Shown here: positions 49,583 to 59,225 of the stretch, one piece after another
Layout of the letters: the number at the start of each line of letters is the position of its first letter
Position numbering within the stretch: position 1 is the first letter of the stretch
NCBI GenBank assembly: GCA_023205875.1
Contig: CP060757.1
Location: 806,001-870,000 of the forward strand
Length of the DNA stretch: 64,000 bases
Source: Chloropicon primus
Lineage: Eukaryota > Chlorophyta > Chloropicophyceae > Chloropicales > Chloropicaceae
Reading direction: 5' to 3'
The notes under the pieces: model-generated
Databases searched by the model: none
Told to the model about the DNA's origin: nothing
What the model saw: the letters and a program-made list of their open reading frames with translations, nothing else
Made by a program: the position numbers and the translations under genes

Positions 49583-50389
49583 ACTTGCAGGTACCTCAAG
49601 GAAGAAGGCTTTTACACGAGTTCTTACGGAATCACGGGGTACTATGGGCCCGTCACCAAGGAGGCCGTGACCAAGTGGCAGGTGAGTGTGGTTTGGGCCG
49701 CGACGACAGGGCTCCCCCCCAGCAACCCCGCGCGCCGCCTGACAGAAGTCCTCCTCGTTTCGTCGGCCTTTCCTTTGACAGAAATCAAACGGCGTGCTGG
49801 CCACAGGTAACTTTGGGGGAATGTCCAGAGCAAAGTACCTCGAGCTCCAGGTAAGCAAGGGGTTTGGTGGGACGTCGTCCTCACTCCCTCGCAGCAACAC
49901 ACTCCAACACACCGCCTCCTCTGACGAATGAAAACGCAATCGTTTCCGCAGGAGTCCAAGGTGCGCAGGAGGGGCTTCTGGAGGAGAGGCAAGGACAGGA
50001 GCAGCAAGACCGTTTCGGCCAAGCCAGGGAAAGAGATCAAGACCCAGACCAAGTCGTTCCGGGCCAAGCCGGCCGCCGAGCCCTCCCGCGCCGTGAACGT
50101 CCAGTCTCCGGTTCAGGCCGCGGAGAGAAGGCAGGGCTTCAAGTGGGGGACCGCTCTGGTCTTCTTCGTCACCCTCATCGTGTGCTGGCAGACTCTCAGC
50201 GTCTACTTCAGGTAAGTACCGACCGTCTCCCGTGGAAAGCCCTGTCCGCGACTGACGCCGCGTGCACTTCTTCCTGTTTTCCAAAGGCAAAAGGAGGAGC
50301 GGGAGGTGAGGAGGAAGCAGATGGAGAGCGACCGAGCGGTGCAGATCTCGCGGTGGATGCGAACCATAGACACGGACAGGAAGCTCTGA
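48995..50389 (+). CDS. plastid-type protein with peptidoglycan-binding domain and TM helix
   Basis: Six predicted exons: 48995-49129, 49319-49452, 49591-49681, 49782-49850, 49952-50211 and 50287-50389, all joining in phase and giving 263 residues. Residues 1-40 are Arg/Gly/Ser-rich and resemble a transit peptide. A single PG_binding_1 domain covers about 85-145 (FEVEELQRYLKEEGFYTSSY, YYGPVTKEAVTKWQKSNGV, ATGNFGGMSRAKYLELQ). It has the classic YGP-T..AV..WQ....L..TG signature. A basic linker (150-200) precedes one transmembrane helix (WGTALVFFVTLIVCWQTLSV) and a charged tail. In bacteria the domain binds cell-wall peptidoglycan. In a plastid it may be a cyanobacterial relic with a new role. 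It is the most intron-rich gene here. Confidence 0.78.
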
Positions 50390-50902
50390 TGGCGCCTGGC
50401 TTCGCACCCACGCATCAAAATCACAATATGCGCGCGCGCGCGCACCAAAAAGAATAATGCCCACCAATATCCTAACGAACAATTATAAAACACGGCGTGT
50501 CTTACAACGACCACCCTACCTGGGGCTACATCAATCGCGATCGCTCGTGAGAAAGGGGCGGAAGAGTCCGAACTTCCCGACAGACCCAAAGTTCCCCCAT
50601 CGAGAAGCGAGCTCGCTTCTTGTATTTTTTCCAAGATTTGCTATAGCGTTATTTCGTTAACGAACTAGCAAATCTGTGGCCCAGGGCAGAGGCTTGAGCT
50701 TGGCGCGCGCGAGGACGGGGACGAGGGCAGCAAAGAACGAGCCCCTTTGACGGGCGCGCGACGGGGAGGGACCGAGGCGGGAGCTCGAGAGGGGAACGCA
50801 GGGTTTTTTTTTCGCTGGCCGCTGCTTTGACGAGGTTCGTTCGGACCGAAGAGAGAGAGAGAGAGAGTCGTTGTTGTTGTTGTTGTTGTTTGTCTCGCGA
50901 CC
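50390..50902. other. gap between PGBD gene and carrier gene
   Basis: A 513-base stretch with an alternating CG run at 50429-50443 (Z-DNA-prone) just after the PGBD gene. A GA tract at 50851-50867 and a (TTG)n run at 50868-50891 lie before the carrier start. Open frames here overlap known exons in antisense and are not supported. Confidence 0.45.
50851..50891 (+). promoter_or_regulatory. GA tract followed by (TTG)n in the carrier leader
   Basis: Eight GA units (50851-50867), then eight GTT/TTG triplets up to 12 bases before the ATG at 50903. Both simple repeats are on the coding strand and probably transcribed in the 5' leader. Confidence 0.55.
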
Positions 50903-51757
50903 ATGGCGAACAAGAGGCAGGGTCAGTTCTCGTTCTGGGAGCAGACGGTGATAGGCGGGGTCAGCGGCATCATTGAGGTGTGCTGCACGCAGCCCACGGT
51001 AGCCGTGAAGAACGCGCTCCAGGAGGCGAGGCCCATCCACTTCACCCCGAGGTTCATGTACACCGGTCTGGTGGTGAATGCGGCCTCGATTGCACCGATC
51101 ACGGCAGTTCAGTTCGGGGCGAACAGGGCCCTGACCCCTTTCTTCTCGGACAAGAACGGGGTTCTGAGCCCCTTGATGAAGCTGGCGACCGCGGGAACTG
51201 CGGGCATGATCAGCTCCCTGGTCTCGGGTCCCGCGGAGCTCATCATGATTCAGCAGCAGAAGTTCGGCACCTCCATGGGCGGGACCTTCAAGTCCCTCGT
51301 GTCCCAGAAGGGCCCGACGATCATGGGCAAGGGCCTGTCCCTTGCCGCGGGAAGGGACGGGCTGTACACCTGCTTCGTCCTGGGGAGCTGCCACGTTATT
51401 ACCGCCCAGGCTCAGGAGTCCTTTGGCTTGAGCCCCTCGGCGGCCTTCACGGTAGGCGGGCTGACCTCGGGCATCGGGGCGGCCATCTTCACGCACCCCT
51501 TCGACACGATGAAGACGAGGGTCCAGGGCAACGCGCTCGAGCCGACGCAGAAGTCTATACCCGAGGTCTTCTCGTCCATCTGGAAGGAGGGCGGGGTGGG
51601 AGGCTTCTACAAGGGTTTTATCGCCAGGGGTGTCCGCCTCACGGCGGCGATGTTCATTCTGAACTTGAGCAAGTCGAAGATGGAAGAGGCGCTCGACTCG
51701 TACAAGTCCAAGAGCGAGAGCGCGGAGCAGCAGCAGGAGCCCGTGCAGATCCTCTGA
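50903..51757 (+). CDS. mitochondrial carrier family protein
   Basis: A single exon of 284 residues, the usual length for a six-helix carrier of three repeats. The third repeat has a complete signature, HPFDTMKTRVQG (PxD..K..R.Q). The first (CTQPTVAVKNALQ) and second (GPAELIMIQQQKFG) have degenerate versions of the Px[DE]xx[KR] salt-bridge motif. The glycine-rich helix starts (GGVSGIIEV, AGTAGMISSLVSGP, GGLTSGIGAAIFTHP) fit. The substrate cannot be assigned. Similar degenerate carriers exist in plastid and peroxisome membranes, so the location is open. The leader carries a GA tract 36-52 bases upstream. Confidence 0.85.
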   Translation: MANKRQGQFSFWEQTVIGGVSGIIEVCCTQPTVAVKNALQEARPIHFTPRFMYTGLVVNAASIAPITAVQFGANRALTPFFSDKNGVLSPLMKLATAGTAGMISSLVSGPAELIMIQQQKFGTSMGGTFKSLVSQKGPTIMGKGLSLAAGRDGLYTCFVLGSCHVITAQAQESFGLSPSAAFTVGGLTSGIGAAIFTHPFDTMKTRVQGNALEPTQKSIPEVFSSIWKEGGVGGFYKGFIARGVRLTAAMFILNLSKSKMEEALDSYKSKSESAEQQQEPVQIL

Positions 51758-51880
51758 TCGCGGTGGCCCGCGGGGCTGCGCTCTCCTCGCCGCGGGCTTG
51801 CCATCATCCCCGTGGGACTGTTAGACTAGAAAAAAGGAAAAAACCGGAGAAGACTGTGCAAAAATTCTTTTTGCGTCACC

Positions 51881-51885
51881 TGTAA
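51881..51885 (+). terminator. TGTAA poly(A) signal of the carrier gene
   Basis: TGTAA lies 124 bases past the carrier stop codon, just before the convergent psaI gene. Confidence 0.45.
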
Positions 51886-52054
51886 TACATTTTTATTGAC
51901 ACTCGCTCGAGGCGCGCCTCTGTCTTGTCCGTCGCGTGCTGCCTCTCGGTCGCCAGGAGGTTGGGCAAGAGTCGCCCTCCGCCCCACCGACTCCCTTGTC
52001 GGTTTGCGTCCTCCGAGGCACGCGGGCGCGCTCTCGTCTTGGAGCGTGCTGCCT

Positions 52055-52468
52055 CTACTTTGCCGGCTGCTCCTTCGTCACGTAAATGAAGAGGGAAGCC
52101 ATCGCGACACCCGGGAAGACGAGCCCGACCAGGGGCACCTGAGTTTAGGGGAGAAGAAGGGAAGAAAACGGTCAGTGAGCAGTCCGTCCAGGAAAAGTCG
52201 TTTCCGGTCGTCGTCGCGCTCCACGGGCACGTACCAGGACAGAAGGCAAGAATTCCGCTCCGGCGACCTGGCCCACTTCGTTCACGGCCGCCAGGGCAGG
52301 CGCGCTCGCGGTCAAAGCAGTCATCGCAGCGACTCCTGCTGCCACCTGGTGGGTGGTGGCCTTGCCCGAGGCCCTCTTCTTTCCAGCGGCCATCATCCTC
52401 GTCGCAACCCTCGTCGTGGAGCCCTTCGCCGCCAAACGCGGCATGCTCTTTCCGGCGCACACCTTCAT
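52055..52468 (-). CDS. PSAI: photosystem I subunit VIII (PsaI), nuclear-encoded
   Basis: PsaI is a one-helix thylakoid subunit that stabilises PsaL at the photosystem I edge. Predicted exons (minus) are 52468-52235 and 52138-52055 (phase 0), giving 105 residues. The C-terminal part [26 protein letters not shown] is almost the same as plastid-encoded PsaI ([25 protein letters not shown]). The intron falls exactly between VL and VP. The first 61 residues form a two-part leader. A basic plastid transit peptide is followed by a hydrophobic alanine-rich segment ending in ASAPALA-A, a typical thylakoid processing site. psaI is a plastid gene in many algae and plants, but nuclear in Chlamydomonas. 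A CT tract at 52569-52587 reads as GA upstream. Confidence 0.92.
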
Positions 52469-52975
52469 CCTCACGCTTCTCTCTGCGAAACAACAAACAA
52501 CCCCTTCAAGTCCAAGTCGTCGTCAAGCGAAAGGTTACGATCTCTCCCCTCGATCTCCCTTATCTCTATCTCTCTCTCTCTCTCTCTGAGATCTGGCGCT
52601 GCTGATTGGTTCACGCACAGAGAGTGTACAGAGAGTATGAAGGAGTGCACATATGTTTTTAGGTTTTAGGTTTTTTAGGTTTTAAACCTTTTTCTCTTCT
52701 TTCAAAGCTGGGACGAGTTGTACGATTGGAGTGGAGTGAAGGTGATTTGTTTTAGGTGGTGATGGGAATGGGCGTCTACGAGGCAAGACGCGGCCCTGAT
52801 GCGGGGCCCTGGTGCTGCCTGACGTCAGGAGGCTCGGACGGAGTCTCGGGACCGAGAATTTCTGGGCCGGAAGCCCTGAGGTGAACTTTGGTTCTCTTGC
52901 TCATTCTATATTGAGAATACTAGAGAGGGCCCGATACTTGGAGAGGTCCTCTGAAGTCCTCTGCATCGTTCGTCG
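52469..52975. promoter_or_regulatory. divergent promoter psaI / Sfi1-like gene
   Basis: A 507-base divergent gap. It contains a CT tract (52569-52587), telomere-like TTTTAGG units (52656-52690) and a GC-rich patch near 52780-52870. No coding frame is seen. Confidence 0.5.
52656..52690 (+). repeat. short telomere-like TTTTAGG repeats
   Basis: About three degenerate units (TTTTTAGG, TTTTAGG, TTTTTTAGG) end in a small TTTTAAAACC-like palindrome. They resemble green-algal telomere repeats (TTTAGGG/TTTTAGGG) but lack the third G. The copy is short, so a promoter telo-box or chance AT-rich DNA is as likely as an old telomere scar. Confidence 0.4.
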
Positions 52976-55900
52976 ATGGTCGTGAGGGAGGATTACTCGG
53001 GCGACAGTCCGACGATGGTGGTGTCGCCCATCAGGGTCGGCGGGGGGTACATGATCCCGGAAGCGATGGACAGCGTCGAGAAGGTGTCCCAGGACACCCT
53101 CGACCTCCTCGCATCGCAAGACGGGTCCTACACCGACGAGGACTTTGTTGTCTTGTCCGAGATCATCCAGGGAGCCGAGAGGAGCTCGAGTGGGAGCAGG
53201 ATAACCCTGACGAGGCTCCTCAAGTCCTACGACCGGACGCTGGCCGGCCACGGGATAGACTGCGAGAAGGACACGCGCCTCTACCGCTTCATACTCAAGC
53301 TGTCCCTCGATCCCAACCCGGACTGGTGGGTCAAGTTCGATGCGGAGTGCAGGCTGTGGTCCGGCAAGGTCTCCGAGCTCGAGGCGGGGGGGCGAAGGAC
53401 CCCGAGGACCCCGAGGACCCCGAGGACGACGCCGAGCGGAGGCAAGTCCAAACATCCCACCAGCGACGGCGACGGCACCAGCAAGGTGGCTGTGTCCTCC
53501 CTGGCGGGGCGCTGGAGGAGGAATGCGAGGGAGAAGAGGGTGGCCAGGCAGGAGCTGGAGGTCAGGGAGAAGCGGGAGGCGGAGATGGCGTCCTCCGTGG
53601 CCGGGCGCTGGAAGGCGAACGCCAGGAACAAGAGGATAGAAAAGGAAGCGGTCGCCAAGTGGGAGAGGGCAGTGGACTTTGCACGAAGGAAGAGGCTGCG
53701 AGAGGTCCTGCGGGCCTGGTACCTCCACGACTTGCTGCTCATGTCCAAGGCAATGAACCTCATGAGGAGCAACGCGCTGCGGTACCACTTCAACCTTTGG
53801 GCCTACAGCGTGCACAAGTTCGAGATCGTTTGCGCCAAGGCCCTGGAGGAAAGGCGGGACAAGATGATGGTCAAGGCGCTCAGGGAGTGGCAGAGGCTGA
53901 CCCGCCTGTCCCAGATGGACAAGATCTCGGCGCTCAAGGCGCTCACGTACTGGAGCTACAACAAAATCAACCAGTGCATGAGCCTGTGGATCCTCGCGGT
54001 GAAGCAGCAGAAGAAGAACCTGGTGCACAGCGAGGGGATCTACGACGCGTCCCTCCAGATTCGGGCGATCAAGGCCTTGAAGGCGCACAGGGAGCTCGGG
54101 CAAAAGGCCAGAGAAGCTGGAGCGATGAGCCTGAGGCTCCTCGAAGCTAGGACTTTCCTCAAGTGGAGATCGAAGCACTGCTTGGCCATCAAGCGGAAGC
54201 AGGCCATAGCCAAGTGCCTGGAGCAGATGAGGGCCTACAAACTCAAGGCCGGCTTCTGCGCCTGGAAGAGGGAGTTGGGGTACAAGAAGATGATGCGGGA
54301 GACCCTGGGATACGGGCGCCTGAGGGTGGAGGGCGTGAAAGTCTTGTACGCGTTCAACGCGTGGAAGCACTGGTTTTCGGAAAGGATCGAAATCCAGGGG
54401 AAGCTGATGGCTGTGGGGGAGATGCTCAAGTACCGGCAGCAGCAGAATGCCTGGAGTGCCTGGTTAGCTTACCACAACGCCAAGATGGAGAAAGAGGAGG
54501 TGTTCCTGACCTGCCTGAGCATTTTGTTGAACCAAAAAATGGGCCGCATCGTGTACTCCTGGTACGGCCGCACGCAGCGCGAGTTGCAGCTTCGCCGGGG
54601 GCAGGAGACGCTGCGAAAGAGGATCCGAGCCTTCAATCTTCAGGGTGCTTTCTCGGAGTGGCTGTCCATGGTCGACGAGAGGAGAGACAAGCTGCTGCGG
54701 TGCACGAGAGCTTTGAGGTCAAGGAGACTCTTGCACGCCTTCAATGGCTTCTGCTACATGGTCGGCGAAATGAAGATAAGGAGACTCAAGTTGAAGCTGT
54801 GCCTGAAGAGACTTCAAAAGAGGGAATTATCCGCCGCGTTCAACGCTTGGGCGGACCACACCCACAGGGCGAGCTACGTCAAGGAAGTCCTTGGCAAGTG
54901 CACAGAGAAAACGATTTTGGGAAGGAAGATGAGGTTCTTCTCGATCTGGTCGACGCACGTCGCGAGACTGAAAGTGGTGAAGAAGAAGATCATGAAAGCA
55001 GCTCAATTTTTGATAGAAAAGAGGCTCACGTACCACTTTGAGAGGTGGAGGCAGCTGTGGATCAACAACCTCAAAGAGAAGTTGTCTTGGCTGGAATCCA
55101 GTGAGCTGATCGAGGCGCAAAGACTTTCCAGGCTGTTCCACAGGTGGATGCTGAAGAAGAGAAAGAAGGATTTGACCAGGAAAGTCCTGATGCACTGGAA
55201 GAAGGCTTTGCTCTCCAAGTGCTTGACCAGCTGGAGCTCTTGGAGCAAGAAGCAGGCCATCAAGATCAGGCTGATGCAAACTCTCATAACGAAGCTGAAG
55301 GGGAACCGGTGCTCCCACGCTTTCTATGCTTGGATGACTTACGTGAGAATAAAGTCCAAGCACAGGCAAATCATCTCTTCGTGGAGGAGAAGGCGTCTGC
55401 TGAACTGCTTCCTGTGCTGGAAGGATAAGGTCCTGCACAGGATGTACCAGGCTGATCAGCTGGAAGCCATTATCGCCAAGTGGAGAAAGGAATGCAAGTG
55501 GAGAGCGTTCGCTGGGTGGGTCTCGAGTGTCGTTTCTGCGAAGCAAAAGCAGGAGCTGGTCAGGAGGGCCTTGACATTTTGGCTGAAGCAACGCACGCTG
55601 AAGGCGTTCCGCGTCCTGCGCCAAAACGCATTCGAGAGAAAGCAAGCGAGAAACGCCCTTGCCCATTTGTTCTCCCACAGGCAAGCAAAGGCGCTGTGCG
55701 CTTGGGTGTACTACATAGAGACCAAGAAGAGGCTTCGGAGCAAAGGACTCGAGGTGATCCGCCATATGAGAGATTACGCCAAGAAGGCCTCCTTCCACAC
55801 GTGGCTCTTGTACATTACCCAAAAAGAGCGAAAGAGGCAGATGCTGGAGAGTGCGGTGAATTGCATGAAGAATTTGGTTCTCAAGAGAGGTTTCTTGTCG

Positions 55901-58900
55901 TGGACCTTTCACGTGGAGGACAAGAAGACCAAGCTTCACAACATCGGTGTCTGCATTTCGTTCTGGAAGTCGAGGGTAAAATTGATGTCCTTGAGGAAGT
56001 GGAAGGAAACGACGGAGTACAAACTTTACGTGCAGGGAGTGTTAAGGGGCTGCGTCCTCAAGCTTCACCAGCGAGTTGCTCACAGAAGTTTGCGTGGCTG
56101 GGTCGACTTTGTCTGCCACTCTCAGGAGAAGAAGAGAAACCTGGAAAAGGCTTTGACGTACTGGAGAATGCAACAGATCAGCATCTTCCTGTTCCTGTGG
56201 AAGGACTACGTGCAGCAAAAGAGAGCCAATGAGTTCAAGGTCGCCATGAATCTGAAAAGACTCTTCTTTCAGAGATTGTACGACATGTACCTTTACTGGC
56301 ACTTTTGGACTTCCAAGAAACAAGACCAGAAACGAAGGTTGTACCAGGGCGTCAAGTATATGAGGAATCGAAAGCTTGCAAAGAGCTTTACGTCTTGGAG
56401 AGAGCTCATTCCCTGGATTATCTCCAAAAGGAAGAAGTTGCGAGTGGCCATCGCGCACTGGTTGCTCAGAACGAAACTTGTTTTTTACTTGAGCTGGTAT
56501 GACTACGTGGACAAGATGAGAATAGTGAGGGCGAGCACGAGACGGTCTTACGTGTCAAGAGCCATGCGTGCATGGAAGAAGTCGTGCAGGCGGAACATAG
56601 TGCTGGCGTACATTCTCGAAGAGGCGCTGATGCGTTGGGCGTACAGGGAAACTGTAAAGGCGTGGGGGAGGCTGAAGGACAACAGCATCAACGCGAAGAG
56701 GAAGCGGAAGGCAATCGCTCACTTCCGTTTGTCCAGGTCAGCAATGGCACTGGCGAGGTGGATGGACTACAAAGAAGAGAGAGTTGTTATGAGGGAGAAG
56801 GTCGGCAAGGCTTTGAAGCTTTGGAGGCACGCATGCCTTGCGTGCTCCTTCGCTGGGTGGCTCGAGAGCACCTCTTACCTGAGAGATCAGAAAGCGATTT
56901 TGAGGAAAGTGCTGGGAAAGTGGCAGAAGGCTCAGCTCAGACACTACTTCGACTTCTTTCTGCAAGTCACAGAGGAGAAGCAAGGCTTGAGGAGGAGGGC
57001 CGTCATGCGCATGAGACACTCTTGCATGGTAAAGTGCTTCACTTTCTGGTCCGAATTCGCACACTGGGAACGCGCAGTCAGGAGAGCAGTGACTCACTGG
57101 AGAGGGAGAGCTGCTGTGAAGATGTTTTACAAGTGGGCCGATTACACAGACTACAGGCAGGCCAAGATGCTGGGCATCTCGCACTACGAGAGTACATGCA
57201 CTTGGAAAGTCGTCAAACTCTGGGTCGAGTACAAAGACAGAGAACTGAAGAAGAAAGAAACCGTCAGAAGGGCTCTGTTGCTCTTCCACAGAGGTCTGCT
57301 CGCAAAGGGTTATTACTCTTGGAGAGACAGAGTCCGGAAAATCGTGACGGACAGGCGCAAAGTCCTTAAGGTCCTTTCCTTGGTCCACAAGAGAGAAAGA
57401 ACCTGCTGCTTTGTCAAGTGGCGAGCCTATGTGGTGAAGGTGCACCAGAAAGCGATCGCAATCAACCATGCACGAAGAGCGGTGAAGAGGTCGAGGCTGA
57501 GGATGTGGGCATCCAACGCGACCTTCCTGAGGGAGAGGAGGAGCAGATACGAAAGACTACTGTATCGGGTGGTGTCGAGGATGAGGAACAGGTTGTCGCA
57601 CGCCGTGATGGATGCGTGGTCCGAATTTGCTTACAGGTCGAAACAGTTGAGGAGACTCCTGTGCATAGTGCACAAGAGGAAGACCCTGAGAGCATACAAC
57701 ACTTGGGTGTGGTACACGGACCAGCAGCGCAAGTTGAGGTATGCAATGGCCAGAGTCTTCAGGAGAACTCTGCTGAGGTCATTCCAGGGCTGGTTTGACC
57801 GCGTGAGCGAGAAGAAAAGGAAGCTTTACGTCCTTCAAAGAAGGCTCGGGAGGAAGCACGAGCTCGTCCTTCTGATTGTAAAGAGAATGTCCAACCTGCC
57901 ACTGGCGCTGCCGTGGACTTCCTGGCAAGCTTACGTCAACGCAAAATCTTATGCGAGATATGCGATGAAGCGAGCGTGCCACTTCCATCTCAGCCTGGTG
58001 TTCAATCACTGGCTCAAGCGAGCGACCAGGCTGAGGCAACTCAGAGAGATACTCGAGTCCTTTGCCTTGAGGCTGAGGCTGAGCAGAGGGCAGGCGGTGT
58101 TAAAGGAGTGGAAAGAGCTCACGATCGAACACGTGTCGAGGCGGGAGAAGATACTTCAGAAGTACACTCTTGCCATGCAAGCAAATGTGGTGTTGAAAGT
58201 TCTTTACGCTTGGAAGTCCTGGTGCACGCTGAAGAATCAGAGAAGAGAGAAGCTCCGAGTAGCGCTGCAGTACTTTACTCACGTCCTCGTGGTCAAAGCC
58301 TTCTCCGTCTGGCGAGATGAGGTCAACCTGATCGTGCAGCTTCGCCAGATTTACCTGCAGCGCCAGCTGGCGATTCGGAAAGCAATTCGGGCGGGAGAGG
58401 CCAAGATCAGGAGAAAGAGGTGGGAGCTCCAAGCGGCCACCTTCGTGGCATGGAAACTGAAGGCCAGCGTCTACAAGAGGGTGAAGGTCTACATCAAGCT
58501 CAAAACTAGGCGGGTCGTGGCCCAAAGCTTCGCTCTGTGGAAGAACACCTCCATCATCGCAAGTCTGCGGAGAGAGGCTCTGCACAGAGTCCTGTGGGGC
58601 AAGTTCCAGGCAGAGCTTTACATGTTCCGCAGCTGCTATTTCGACAAGTGGTTCACGGTCTGGAGGCTTCAGAAGGAGGAGGAGAGAATGATGGAAAGCG
58701 CTGCGAGGCACCACACGATTCACCTGTTGTCGGCCGTTCTGCAGCAGTGGAAGTTGTCCATGATTTGCGCGGACCCTCTGAGCGCAATCAAAAGGACGCC
58801 GACAAAGTTCGTGGGCAATGCGACGCCCGACCGCGTCATGGACAGCGTGAGGTCCCTCTCCGAGCTCGTGGACAGGTCCCGCAGCGAGAGACTGGAGCCT

Positions 58901-59167
58901 TTTCTGCAACTCACGCAGAGGAGGAGGAGGGGTGGGGATCCGGGGGGCAGTGGGACCAAGACCCCAGTCTTTGGATCCAGGCACCACGAGAGCCCGAACT
59001 CAGACGACGAGGGCTCCTCGACCTTCCCCATCCTCAACATGCAGTCCATGTACACGACTCCTGTCATGAATCAAAGGCAATCCAGCAGGACGACGCCCCC
59101 CGTGCCCAAAAGCTCTGTGAGGTCCGTGAAAGAGTATTTCATGGCTGACGACAACATGTGGTTTTGA
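52976..59167 (+). CDS. SFI1: giant Sfi1-like centrin-binding repeat protein
   Basis: Sfi1 proteins form long alpha-helical rods loaded with centrin at spindle pole bodies, centrosomes and basal bodies. It is a single exon of 2063 residues. After a 110-residue globular N-terminus and a TP-rich linker, residues about 170-1950 are a near-continuous array of repeats of about 30-35 residues. Each follows a helix pattern such as ALxxWxxxxxxxR / AFxxWxxYV (for example ALREWQRLTRLSQMDKISAL, SFTSWRELIPWIISKRKKLR). The conserved Trp and basic spacing match the Sfi1 centrin-binding motif, and on the order of fifty units fit. The C-terminus is serine/proline-rich, with TP sites suited to CDK control. Yeast Sfi1 has about 20 repeats, so this is exceptionally long. 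Confidence 0.88.
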   Translation: MVVREDYSGDSPTMVVSPIRVGGGYMIPEAMDSVEKVSQDTLDLLASQDGSYTDEDFVVLSEIIQGAERSSSGSRITLTRLLKSYDRTLAGHGIDCEKDTRLYRFILKLSLDPNPDWWVKFDAECRLWSGKVSELEAGGRRTPRTPRTPRTTPSGGKSKHPTSDGDGTSKVAVSSLAGRWRRNAREKRVARQELEVREKREAEMASSVAGRWKANARNKRIEKEAVAKWERAVDFARRKRLREVLRAWYLHDLLLMSKAMNLMRSNALRYHFNLWAYSVHKFEIVCAKALEERRDKMMVKALREWQRLTRLSQMDKISALKALTYWSYNKINQCMSLWILAVKQQKKNLVHSEGIYDASLQIRAIKALKAHRELGQKAREAGAMSLRLLEARTFLKWRSKHCLAIKRKQAIAKCLEQMRAYKLKAGFCAWKRELGYKKMMRETLGYGRLRVEGVKVLYAFNAWKHWFSERIEIQGKLMAVGEMLKYRQQQNAWSAWLAYHNAKMEKEEVFLTCLSILLNQKMGRIVYSWYGRTQRELQLRRGQETLRKRIRAFNLQGAFSEWLSMVDERRDKLLRCTRALRSRRLLHAFNGFCYMVGEMKIRRLKLKLCLKRLQKRELSAAFNAWADHTHRASYVKEVLGKCTEKTILGRKMRFFSIWSTHVARLKVVKKKIMKAAQFLIEKRLTYHFERWRQLWINNLKEKLSWLESSELIEAQRLSRLFHRWMLKKRKKDLTRKVLMHWKKALLSKCLTSWSSWSKKQAIKIRLMQTLITKLKGNRCSHAFYAWMTYVRIKSKHRQIISSWRRRRLLNCFLCWKDKVLHRMYQADQLEAIIAKWRKECKWRAFAGWVSSVVSAKQKQELVRRALTFWLKQRTLKAFRVLRQNAFERKQARNALAHLFSHRQAKALCAWVYYIETKKRLRSKGLEVIRHMRDYAKKASFHTWLLYITQKERKRQMLESAVNCMKNLVLKRGFLSWTFHVEDKKTKLHNIGVCISFWKSRVKLMSLRKWKETTEYKLYVQGVLRGCVLKLHQRVAHRSLRGWVDFVCHSQEKKRNLEKALTYWRMQQISIFLFLWKDYVQQKRANEFKVAMNLKRLFFQRLYDMYLYWHFWTSKKQDQKRRLYQGVKYMRNRKLAKSFTSWRELIPWIISKRKKLRVAIAHWLLRTKLVFYLSWYDYVDKMRIVRASTRRSYVSRAMRAWKKSCRRNIVLAYILEEALMRWAYRETVKAWGRLKDNSINAKRKRKAIAHFRLSRSAMALARWMDYKEERVVMREKVGKALKLWRHACLACSFAGWLESTSYLRDQKAILRKVLGKWQKAQLRHYFDFFLQVTEEKQGLRRRAVMRMRHSCMVKCFTFWSEFAHWERAVRRAVTHWRGRAAVKMFYKWADYTDYRQAKMLGISHYESTCTWKVVKLWVEYKDRELKKKETVRRALLLFHRGLLAKGYYSWRDRVRKIVTDRRKVLKVLSLVHKRERTCCFVKWRAYVVKVHQKAIAINHARRAVKRSRLRMWASNATFLRERRSRYERLLYRVVSRMRNRLSHAVMDAWSEFAYRSKQLRRLLCIVHKRKTLRAYNTWVWYTDQQRKLRYAMARVFRRTLLRSFQGWFDRVSEKKRKLYVLQRRLGRKHELVLLIVKRMSNLPLALPWTSWQAYVNAKSYARYAMKRACHFHLSLVFNHWLKRATRLRQLREILESFALRLRLSRGQAVLKEWKELTIEHVSRREKILQKYTLAMQANVVLKVLYAWKSWCTLKNQRREKLRVALQYFTHVLVVKAFSVWRDEVNLIVQLRQIYLQRQLAIRKAIRAGEAKIRRKRWELQAATFVAWKLKASVYKRVKVYIKLKTRRVVAQSFALWKNTSIIASLRREALHRVLWGKFQAELYMFRSCYFDKWFTVWRLQKEEERMMESAARHHTIHLLSAVLQQWKLSMICADPLSAIKRTPTKFVGNATPDRVMDSVRSLSELVDRSRSERLEPFLQLTQRRRRGGDPGGSGTKTPVFGSRHHESPNSDDEGSSTFPILNMQSMYTTPVMNQRQSSRTTPPVPKSSVRSVKEYFMADDNMWF

Positions 59168-59225
59168 GCCCTAAACAAGTTCTGGTCAACAAGTTTTATA
59201 TATATAATTAATAACCACCGCCACT

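Noticed and set aside
50203-50634. 143-codon minus-strand frame after the PGBD gene
   Set aside because: It overlaps the last PGBD exon in antisense and contains the CG dinucleotide run; no family match.
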